Positions 15,794 through 22,492 of a DNA stretch of 64,000 nucleotides are shown here, one piece after another. The stretch is from assembly GCF_001514145.1 (NCBI RefSeq), contig NZ_KQ948663.1:226438-290437 (forward strand), read 5' to 3'. A model generated the notes under the pieces. It saw only the letters and a program-made list of their open reading frames with translations. It searched no databases and was not told where the DNA came from. The DNA comes from Streptomyces canus. Its GTDB lineage: Bacteria > Actinomycetota > Actinomycetes > Streptomycetales > Streptomycetaceae. The stretch's first letter is position 1; each line of letters opens with the position of its first letter. A program made the position numbers and the translations under genes.

Positions 15794-15975
15794 TTCGTCC
15801 CTTTCGCTGATCTTCACCTGGTGGCAGGTCGGCCGTTGTCCGGTTCCTGCTCCGTTCGTGCACGTTACTCCCAAGTATCGATGATCGATCGCCGGGGTCC
15901 GCCATCCGTCGGGCATTCTGGGGCGCGGAGACGATCCGTGACCGAGCGGATCCATGGTGTTGGGGGAGTGTGCAC

Positions 15976-17235
15976 ATGGGGCGTCTGTCGCGCCGGGCCT
16001 TCGCGTTGGCCGCGCTGTCGACCATGACCTCGGCCTCGGGAGCGGCGGCGGCACCGCGCCGTCCGAGGCGGGCGGCGACCGGGATGCGGGGCGTGTGGCT
16101 CGCCACCGTGTCCAACCGGGACTGGCCCTCGAAGCCGGGGCTGACCGCGGCACAGCAGCGCGCGGAGCTGATCGCCCACCTCGACCGGGCGGCGGCGGAC
16201 CGCCTGAACGCGGTGATGTTCCAGGTACGGCCCACCGCGGACGCCCTGTGGCCCTCGCCGTACGAGCCCTGGTCGCAGTACCTCACCGGGACCCAGGGCA
16301 AGGACCCCGGCTGGGACCCGCTCGGCACCGCCGTCGCCGAGGCGCACCGGCGGGGCCTGCAACTGCACGCCTGGTTCAACCCGTACCGCATCGCCAACCA
16401 CGGCGACCCGACCCGGCTGGTCGCCTCCCACCCCGCCCGCCGGCACCCGGACTGGGTGGTGACGTACGGCGGGAAGCTCTACTACAACCCCGGGCTGCCC
16501 GAGGTCCGCGCCTTCGTCCAGGACGCGATCCTCGACGCGGTGCACCGGTACCCGGTGGACGCGGTCCACTTCGACGACTATTTCTACCCGTACCCGGTGG
16601 CAGGTCAGACCTTCGACGATGACGCGGCCTACGACGCGTACGGCGGCGCCTTCCCGAACCGGGCCGACTGGCGGCGGGACAACATCGACAAGCTGGTCCT
16701 GGAGACCGCGGCCCGCATCAAGCGGATCCGGCCCACCGCACAGTTCGGCATCAGCCCCTTCGGAGTGTGGCGCAACGCCGTCACCGACCCGCTCGGCTCG
16801 GACACGCGCGCGGGTGTGCAGTCGTACGACGACAACTTCGCGGACACCCGCAAGTGGGTGCGCGAGGGCTGGATCGACTACCTCGTGCCGCAGCTCTACT
16901 GGAACATCGGTTTCGCCGCCGCCGACTACGCGAAGCTGGTGCCCTGGTGGGCGAAGCAGGCGCAGGGGAGCAGGACCAAGCTGTACCTGGGCGAGGCCCT
17001 CTACAAGGCGGGGGATCCGGCGCAGCCCGCGGCCTGGCAGGACCCCGCGGAACTGTCCAGGCACCTCACGCTCGCGCGCGACCACAAGCAGGTGCGCGGA
17101 CATGTCTTCTTCGCCGCGCGGGAGGTCTCCTCGGACCCGATCGGGGCGATGGCGCGGGTGGTCGCCGACCACTACCAGGAGTCGGCGGTTCCCCCGCGCC
17201 GACTCACCGGCCGGTCTGCTGGAACCGGTGCCTGA
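15976..17235 (+). CDS. Secreted GHL10-type glycoside hydrolase (YngK/DUF187 family)
   Basis: 419 residues from ATG 15976, 7 bases after GGGGGAG; a GTG at 15970 is less well spaced. The N-terminus MGRLSRRAFALAALSTMTSASGAAAA has a twin-arginine motif (SRRAFAL), so Tat export is likely. The mature part is a TIM barrel of the family once called DUF187: GMRGVWLATVSNRDWPSKPG, LNAVMFQVRPTADALWPS, HAWFNPYRIAN, DAVHFDDYFYPYP, GISPFGVWRN, WIDYLVPQLYW. The family is thought to cleave glycosidic bonds, possibly in peptidoglycan or polysaccharide. Single gene, divergent from the dehydrogenase. Confidence 0.88.
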   Translation: MGRLSRRAFALAALSTMTSASGAAAAPRRPRRAATGMRGVWLATVSNRDWPSKPGLTAAQQRAELIAHLDRAAADRLNAVMFQVRPTADALWPSPYEPWSQYLTGTQGKDPGWDPLGTAVAEAHRRGLQLHAWFNPYRIANHGDPTRLVASHPARRHPDWVVTYGGKLYYNPGLPEVRAFVQDAILDAVHRYPVDAVHFDDYFYPYPVAGQTFDDDAAYDAYGGAFPNRADWRRDNIDKLVLETAARIKRIRPTAQFGISPFGVWRNAVTDPLGSDTRAGVQSYDDNFADTRKWVREGWIDYLVPQLYWNIGFAAADYAKLVPWWAKQAQGSRTKLYLGEALYKAGDPAQPAAWQDPAELSRHLTLARDHKQVRGHVFFAAREVSSDPIGAMARVVADHYQESAVPPRRLTGRSAGTGA

Positions 17236-17404
17236 TCTCGGTGTCGGGGCCGGGTGAGCACACGCCCTCGTGCCCGTCCTCGAAGCGGACGCGATACGGG
17301 GGGTTGCCCCCCGGACCCATCACTTCGACGATCTCGCCGACCTTGTCCTGCTGTCCGACCACCCTGCCGTGCTGGACAAGCTGGTCGCCCACGGTTGCAC
17401 GCAT
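17204..17404 (-). CDS. DUF1918 domain protein
   Basis: 66 residues from ATG 17404 (MRATVGDQLVQHGRVVGQQDKVGEIVEVMGPGG). The whole protein is one SH3-like DUF1918 domain (YRVRFEDGHEGVCSPGPDTEI), a small family of unknown function common in actinomycetes. Its last 32 bases overlap the 3' end of the convergent GHL10 gene. Confidence 0.85.
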   Translation of the reverse strand: MRATVGDQLVQHGRVVGQQDKVGEIVEVMGPGGNPPYRVRFEDGHEGVCSPGPDTEIRHRFQQTGR

Positions 17405-17497
17405 CGTCTGGGGCCTCCTCACAAGTGCGGGAGCAGCGGTCCGTGGCCCCGATTCTACGGCGCGGGAGCCCGATTGCGACCGGCGCGGGCGCGCCGG

Positions 17498-18409
17498 TCA
17501 GCCCCGCGCCCGCTGGGTGACGGCGATGCACACGAGCACCGCCGCGGCCGTCAGCGGGGCGGCCACCGTCAGGTGCTCGCCGAGCAGCAGCACCGACCAC
17601 ACCAGTGTGAGCAGGGGCTGGGCCAACTGCAACTGGCTGGCCTTGGGGATCCCGATCGCCGCCATGCCCCGGTACCAGACGACCAGGCCGAGGAACTGCG
17701 AGCCAGCCGCCACCCACAGCAGCCCGGCGACGCTGTGCGCGGTGAGGTGCACCGGTTCGTACGCCAGCGCGAGCGCCGCCGCGGGCACGCCGATCGGCAG
17801 GCACAGCACCAGCGCCCAGGCGATGACCTGCCAGCCGGGCATGACTCTGGCCAGCCTCCCGCCCTCGGTGTAGCCGGCTGCGCACACCAGGAGCGCGGCG
17901 AAGAGATACAGGTCGGCGGTGGTCAGGGCGCCCCCGCTCTGCTGCACCGTGAAGGCGACCACCGCGGCCGCGCCCGCGAGGGCGGCCGTCCAGAAGGTGC
18001 GCGAGGGGCGGGTGCCCATGCGCAGGGCCGACAGGAGCGCGGTCGTCAGGGGGAGCAGACCCACCACGACGGCGGCGTGCGCGGTGGTCGACGTCTGCAG
18101 GGCGAGCGTGGTCAGCAACGGGAAGCCGACCACCACCCCGACGGCGACGACCGCGAGCCCCGGCCGGTCACGGCGGCTCGGCACCGGGACGCGCAGCGCC
18201 GCCAGACAGCCCGCGGCGATGAGGGCCGCGAGGACGCTGCGCACGGCGACGAGGGACCAGGGCCCGAAGCCCTCGAGCCCCCACGCCGTGGCGGGGAAGG
18301 TGAGGGAGAAGGCGGCGACGCCGAGGGCGGCCTGGAGGGTGCCGAAGCTCTTGGCGGGAGCGGGGACCGCTATCCCGGTCGGTGCGGTAGCGCTACTCTG
18401 TACTCTCAT
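17498..18409 (-). CDS. EamA/DMT-family transporter
   Basis: 303 residues from ATG 18409. About ten hydrophobic segments are arranged as two EamA repeats, the second recognisable in WVAAGSQFLGLVVWYRGMAAIGIPKASQLQLAQPLLTLVWSVLLLGE. DMT transporters export metabolites such as amino acids. Its start codon overlaps that of the divergent MocR regulator (CATG at 18407-18410), a layout usual when the regulator controls the exporter. Substrate unknown. Confidence 0.9.
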   Translation of the reverse strand: MRVQSSATAPTGIAVPAPAKSFGTLQAALGVAAFSLTFPATAWGLEGFGPWSLVAVRSVLAALIAAGCLAALRVPVPSRRDRPGLAVVAVGVVVGFPLLTTLALQTSTTAHAAVVVGLLPLTTALLSALRMGTRPSRTFWTAALAGAAAVVAFTVQQSGGALTTADLYLFAALLVCAAGYTEGGRLARVMPGWQVIAWALVLCLPIGVPAAALALAYEPVHLTAHSVAGLLWVAAGSQFLGLVVWYRGMAAIGIPKASQLQLAQPLLTLVWSVLLLGEHLTVAAPLTAAAVLVCIAVTQRARG

Positions 18410-18420
18410 GCAAGAGCGTA
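18387..18420. promoter_or_regulatory. Shared start region of EamA and MocR genes, with repeats
   Basis: The divergent ATGs overlap in CATG (18407-18410), so neither gene has a leader here. Next to them are the palindrome GTAGCGCTAC (18387-18396) and the tandem direct repeat TACTCT-G-TACTCT (18394-18399 and 18401-18406). A partial inverted copy, AGAGCGTAGC (18412-18421), lies on the other side. MocR-type regulators are known to bind tandem direct repeats, so these are candidate operator sites. TACTCT 18394-18399 could also be a -10 for a leaderless MocR mRNA. Confidence 0.5.
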
Positions 18421-19841
18421 GCAGCATCATCTACCTGGTAGAACAGCTGCGGCGAGAGCTCGACCGCTACTCTCCCGGTGGAAAGCTCCCGTCGAGCCGG
18501 GTCCTGGTCGACCGGTTCAGGGTCAGCCCGGTGACCGTCTCGCGTGCCCTCGCCCAGCTCGCCGCCGAGGGACTGGTGGTCACCCGGCCGGGCGCGGGTG
18601 CCTTCCGGGCGGCGGCGCGCACCGCCGCCGCTCCGGCCGGGGACACCTCCTGGCAGGAGGTCGCGCTCAGCGCGGACGGCGCCGCCGACCTCGTACCGCG
18701 CTCGGTGGACGCGTCCGGTGTCCTGGTCTCGCTGGCCGCCCCGCCGCCCGGGGTGGTCGAGTTCAACGGCGGGTATCTGCACCCCTCCCTGCAGCCGGAG
18801 CGCGCGATGTCCGCGGCCCTGGCCCGCGCCGGCCGCCGCCCCGGAGCCTGGGGCCGACCGCCGACGGAGGGCCTGCCGGAATTGCGCGAGTGGTTCGCGC
18901 GGAGCATCGGCGGCGCCGTCACGGCCGCGGAGGTGCTGATCACCGCGGGCGGCCAGTCGGCGCTCACGACGGCGTTGCGCGCGCTGGCCCCGCCCGGCGC
19001 ACCCGTGCTCGTCGAGTCGCCCACCTATCCCGGCATGCTGGCGATCGCGCGTTCCGCCGGCCTTCGCCCCGTGCCCGTCCCGGTGGACGCGGACGGCGTG
19101 AAAACGGCCCTGCTCGCCGACGCCTTCCGGGCGACCGGCGCCCGGGTGTTCGTCTGCCAGCCGCTGTTCCAGAACCCGACCGGCGCGGTGCTGGCCCCCG
19201 AGCGCCGGGGCGAGGTGCTGAGCATCGCCCGCGAGGCCGGCGCCTTCGTCGTCGAGGACGATTTCGTACGACGGCTCGTGCACCAGGACGCCGGCCCGCT
19301 GCCGCGTCCGCTGGCCGCCGACGATCCCGACGGAGTCGTCGTCCATGTCGGCTCGCTGACCAAGGCGACCTCGCCCAGCTTCCGGGTGAGCGCGCTCACC
19401 GCACGCGGCCCGGTGCTGGACCGACTCCGCGCGATCCAGGTCGTCGACACCTTCTTCGTCCCCCGCCCGCTCCAGGAAGCGGCCCTGGAACTCGTCGGCT
19501 CGCCGGCCTGGCCCCGTCATCTGCGCACGATCTCGGCGGAGTTGAAGGCCCGCCGGGACGCCATGACCGCCGCCCTCCGCCTCGACCTGCCCGAACTCGT
19601 CCTCCCGCACATCCCGTCGGGCGGCTACCACCTCTGGCTCCGCCTCCCGGACGGCACGGACGAGACCGCCCTGACCGCCGCGGCCCTGCGAGCGGGCGTC
19701 GCGATCACCCCCGGTCGCCCGTACTTCAGCGCGGAACCCCCGGCCGGACACGTCCGGCTGAGCTTCGCGGCGGTGGCGGGGCCGCAGGAGATCAATGAAG
19801 GCGTACGCAGGCTTCGAACCGCCTGCGACGAGGTGCTCTAG
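18408..19841 (+). CDS. MocR-family regulator (GntR HTH fused to PLP aminotransferase domain)
   Basis: 477 residues from ATG 18408. An N-terminal winged helix (about 1-75, LPSSRVLVDRFRVSPVTVSRALAQLAAEGLVVTRPGAGAF) is joined by a linker to a type I aminotransferase fold (LRALAPPGAPVLVESPTYPGM, FVCQPLFQNPTGAVLAPERR, VEDDFVRRLVH). The PLP lysine is in HVGSLTKATSPSFRVS. MocR proteins bind DNA as dimers and sense PLP or amino-group compounds. Divergence from an EamA exporter suggests it controls that gene. The stop overlaps the convergent downstream gene (CTAG). Confidence 0.92.
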   Translation: MQERSSIIYLVEQLRRELDRYSPGGKLPSSRVLVDRFRVSPVTVSRALAQLAAEGLVVTRPGAGAFRAAARTAAAPAGDTSWQEVALSADGAADLVPRSVDASGVLVSLAAPPPGVVEFNGGYLHPSLQPERAMSAALARAGRRPGAWGRPPTEGLPELREWFARSIGGAVTAAEVLITAGGQSALTTALRALAPPGAPVLVESPTYPGMLAIARSAGLRPVPVPVDADGVKTALLADAFRATGARVFVCQPLFQNPTGAVLAPERRGEVLSIAREAGAFVVEDDFVRRLVHQDAGPLPRPLAADDPDGVVVHVGSLTKATSPSFRVSALTARGPVLDRLRAIQVVDTFFVPRPLQEAALELVGSPAWPRHLRTISAELKARRDAMTAALRLDLPELVLPHIPSGGYHLWLRLPDGTDETALTAAALRAGVAITPGRPYFSAEPPAGHVRLSFAAVAGPQEINEGVRRLRTACDEVL

Positions 19842-20464
19842 CCGCGCGGCACCGGCGCGACCGCGCACAGGAACTCGGCGGTGGAGAAGAGCTCCGGGGT
19901 CAGGGGTATGCCGGTGAGGCGGTGGGCGAGGGCGAAGGAGGCGCCGGTCAGGGCCGCGTAGTACGCGTCGTGATCACCGTCCTCCTCGCGTTCTTCGAGG
20001 TCGAAGCCGGACTCCCGCATCTCGGTGAGCAGTTCGTCGGGGTGGCTGCCGTAACGCGCGTCGGCGAAGAGGGGCTCGAAATGCAGGCGCAGATCGCCGT
20101 TCTCGTACCAGCAGAAGCGGTCCACGGCGTTGACGTTGAGGAAGTGCGAGACCACTGTGCGGCCGCGCGAGACGGGCAGCATGGCCTTGTCGGTGATGCC
20201 CAGGTAGCCGTTGAACTCCACCATCAGCGTCCAGTGGCCGATCGCCGTCGCCCCGACGAACAGCCGGGAGGGAGCGCAGAGCTCGTACGACGGCCCGCTC
20301 AGCCCGGCCACGCCGACGATCCGGCTCCGTCCGTCGGCCCCCAGCTCCTCCAGCAGTTCCTCGGGCGCGATGTCCCGGACCAGCGTGATGCAGTACCCCT
20401 CCAGCAGAAGCGCGTACCGCTCCTTCAGCCACCCGTAGTCGGTGGCGGTCGTCATCCCCGTCAT
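19838..20464 (-). CDS. DUF6461-like protein
   Basis: About 208 residues from ATG 20464 (MTGMTTATDYGWLKERYALLLEGYCITLVRDIAPEELL); ATG 20455 is also possible. It has a soluble mixed fold with a Gly/aromatic core (IGHWTLMVEFNGYLG, RGRTVVSHFLNVNAVDRFCWYENGDLRLHFEPL, HRLTGIPLTPELF) matching what I recall of DUF6461, a Streptomyces family of unknown function. No signal peptide or membrane helix. Its stop overlaps the MocR stop by three bases. Confidence 0.65.
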   Translation of the reverse strand: MTGMTTATDYGWLKERYALLLEGYCITLVRDIAPEELLEELGADGRSRIVGVAGLSGPSYELCAPSRLFVGATAIGHWTLMVEFNGYLGITDKAMLPVSRGRTVVSHFLNVNAVDRFCWYENGDLRLHFEPLFADARYGSHPDELLTEMRESGFDLEEREEDGDHDAYYAALTGASFALAHRLTGIPLTPELFSTAEFLCAVAPVPRG

Positions 20465-20549
20465 GCTTCGCAGCATCGCACCCGGCACTGACAACGCCCC
20501 TCAGGAAAACAGTTCGACGCCGGTGGCCGGGGCCTGCGAATCTCCCGGC

Positions 20550-20990
20550 ATGACCGACGCCCCGCCCCTCCCCGAGGGCTACGAGATCTCCACCGACCCC
20601 GACCGCGTCGACGCCGGGCGGGTGCACCACTGGCTGTCGACCGACGCGTACTGGGCGATCGGCCGGCCACGGGAGAAACAGGACCGGGCGATTGCCGGGT
20701 CGCTCAACTTCGGGGTGTACGCGGTGGAATCGGGGGATCAGGTGGCTTATGCCCGCGTGATCACCGACCTGGCCACTTTCGCCTGGCTGTGCGACGTGTA
20801 CGTGGACCGGTCCGTGCGGGGCGAGGGGATCGGTACGGCGTTGGTCGGTGCCGTGCGTGAGCACCTGCGGCCCTACGGCCTCAAACGCATTCTGCTCGCC
20901 ACCCACGACGCCCAAGGGGTGTACGGGAAGCTCGGGTTCGCGCCGCTCGCCAAGCTGGATCACTGGATGACGCTCGTCTTCGGGCAGTGA
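20550..20990 (+). CDS. GNAT-family N-acetyltransferase
   Basis: 146 residues from ATG 20550 (MTDAPPLPEGYEISTDPDRVDAGRVHHWLSTDAYWAIGRP). The GNAT fold is clear: AYARVITDLATFAWLCDVYVDRSVRGEGIGTALVGAV carries the acetyl-CoA loop (RGEGIGTAL), and the C-terminus GVYGKLGFAPL is the usual final strand. The N-terminus DxxRxxWLSTDAYWAxGRP is typical of a subgroup seen beside many bacterial genes; substrate unknown. Confidence 0.88.
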   Translation: MTDAPPLPEGYEISTDPDRVDAGRVHHWLSTDAYWAIGRPREKQDRAIAGSLNFGVYAVESGDQVAYARVITDLATFAWLCDVYVDRSVRGEGIGTALVGAVREHLRPYGLKRILLATHDAQGVYGKLGFAPLAKLDHWMTLVFGQ

Positions 20991-21028
20991 GCCCCGGCGC
21001 ACCCTGGGTAACTCCACGGTAACGCCTC

Positions 21029-21063
21029 TTGACCTGCGCACTTCCACAGCTCACGATCGCCGC
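21029..21063 (+). promoter_or_regulatory. Leaderless promoter for the degenerate phosphatase gene
   Basis: TTGACC (21029-21034), a 17-base spacer and CACGAT (21052-21057) end 6 bases before the ATG at 21064. Transcription would start at the ATG, and no Shine-Dalgarno is present. Confidence 0.5.
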
Positions 21064-21657
21064 ATGCAACTTCGGGTCACGTTCGTCGCCGCCGCGCGCA
21101 GCTCCTCGCTGCTCGCCGAGCGGTTCGAGGACGACCGTCCCCTCGACCAGGCCGGCTGGGACGAGGTGCTGGGCGTGGCGCACGATCTGCTGCCGCTCGC
21201 GGCGGCCGAGCTGCGGTACTGCTCGCCCACTCCGCGCAGCCGCGCCACCGGGGACGCCCTCGGTTACTCCCCTCTGGTCCAACTCGCTCTGCGCGACTGT
21301 GACATGGGGCGCTGGCGCGGGCTGACCCTCGGCGAGGCGATGGCCCGGGATCCGGAGTCCGTGGACGCCTGGCTCGCCGACCCGCGGGCGACCCCGCACG
21401 GCGGCGAGTCACTGCTCGACTTCATCACCCGCGTCGGCGGCTGGCTCGACACCCGGCCCGTCGGCGACGGCGGCCGTATCGTCGCCGTCGCCGAACCGGC
21501 CGTGATCCGAGCCGCCCTGGTCTACGCGCTGAAGGCCCCGCCGTCGACCTACTGGAACATCGACGTACGTCCGCTGTCGGCGACCACCGTGACCGGCAGG
21601 GCCGGCCGCTGGAGCCTCCGCTTCGAGGGCGCCCCGGCTCAGCCTGCGCGGACGTAG
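21064..21657 (+). CDS. Histidine-phosphatase-fold protein lacking both catalytic histidines
   Basis: 197 residues. The overall fold and spacing are those of the phosphoglycerate-mutase-like family (PLDQAGWDEVLGVAHDLLPLAAAELRYCSPTPRSRATGDALGY, CDMGRWRGLTL, HGGESLLDFITRVGGWL). The RHG active-site motif near the N-terminus is replaced (TFVAAARSSS), and the second His of the THGGVIR motif is replaced (AVAEPAVIRAAL). Without either histidine the usual phospho-His chemistry seems impossible, so it may be a binding or regulatory protein. The conserved remainder argues against a decaying pseudogene. No partner is obvious nearby. Confidence 0.75.
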   Translation: MQLRVTFVAAARSSSLLAERFEDDRPLDQAGWDEVLGVAHDLLPLAAAELRYCSPTPRSRATGDALGYSPLVQLALRDCDMGRWRGLTLGEAMARDPESVDAWLADPRATPHGGESLLDFITRVGGWLDTRPVGDGGRIVAVAEPAVIRAALVYALKAPPSTYWNIDVRPLSATTVTGRAGRWSLRFEGAPAQPART

Positions 21658-21734
21658 CCAGGGGCTCGGCGTGGCAGGCTGCCGGCCGTCCTGTGCGGAT
21701 GGCCGCCGGGCGGCCCCGTGCGCTGAGTCGTCGG

Positions 21735-21855
21735 CCGCCTTGTGCTGGTGCCTGCCGGTGGGCTGGCGGGTGTAGTGGGTCGTCAGGGCCAGGTCCTTGG
21801 CCGGGCGGCTGACCCGCCGCACGGTGCGCCGTTGGTGCGCGTCGAGCTGTGTACT
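21735..21855 (-). pseudogene. Degenerate copy of the 3' end of the DUF6314 gene
   Basis: On the minus strand this segment would encode RTVRRVSRPAKDLALTTHYTRQPTG, matching RTVWRVGGPAKDLVLTTHYTREPTG at the end of the DUF6314 gene next door. The DNA also matches closely (GTGTAGTGGGTCGT is shared). The copy is not in frame with the intact gene. Further short matches to the GGCCGCCGGTGGGCT unit occur near 21705 and 21870, so the 224-base gap looks like a decaying tandem duplication. Confidence 0.6.
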
Positions 21856-21880
21856 GGTGGCGGCCGGTGGTCTTGCGCGG

Positions 21881-22354
21881 TCAGTGGTCGGGCGTGCCTG
21901 CGTGGCCGCCGGTGGGCTCGCGCGTGTAGTGGGTCGTGAGGACCAGGTCCTTCGCCGGGCCGCCGACCCGCCACACCGTGCGCCAGTGGTCCGCGTCCAG
22001 GACGCTGAACTCGCCGCGGTACAGGTCCGCGGCGCAGGGGTGGTCGGCGACATGGTGGCCGGACGTGAGGTCCAGGTGGTGGAAGGGGCGCCCGTCGGAG
22101 AAGAGGACGTCGGCCGTGCCAGGCGTCCCGCCCGGCAGGAAGCGGAGCGTCCGTTCCGCGGGGCGCGGGACGCCCTGCCAGACGAAGACGCCCGACTCCC
22201 GGGACAGCAGTCCGCCGTCTTCCAGTCGGCCGAAAGCGGTCGTACCGGAGAACTCCCCTTCGTCTCCGCTCGCCAGATCCCGCACGGTTCGCTCGGTCCG
22301 CCAGATCCCGGCCAGATACGTCAGCGCATCCACCACTGGCCAGAACTCGCCCAT
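21881..22354 (-). CDS. DUF6314 family protein
   Basis: 157 residues from ATG 22354 (MGEFWPVVDALTYLAGIWRTERTVRDL). The sequence has the pattern LxGxWxxxRxVxD near the start and a run of beta strands (GEFSGTTAFGRL, GVFVWQGVPRPAERTLRFLP, PFHHLDLTSG, HHVADHPCAADLYRGEF, WRTVWRVGGPAKDLVLTTHYTR), a lipocalin-like small-domain pattern. Function unknown. Its 3' end has been partly duplicated downstream (21735-21855). Confidence 0.75.
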   Translation of the reverse strand: MGEFWPVVDALTYLAGIWRTERTVRDLASGDEGEFSGTTAFGRLEDGGLLSRESGVFVWQGVPRPAERTLRFLPGGTPGTADVLFSDGRPFHHLDLTSGHHVADHPCAADLYRGEFSVLDADHWRTVWRVGGPAKDLVLTTHYTREPTGGHAGTPDH

Positions 22355-22492
22355 CCGTCCCTCACTTCCGACACTTTCGGTCCCGCGCGACCCGTTGACG
22401 CTCCCCGGCACCCTCCCTATCTTGCCGTTCGAAGTGCTGATCATCGTCTGATATTTCGAACGTCACCTTCGACAGAGAGCCGCGGAGTATTC

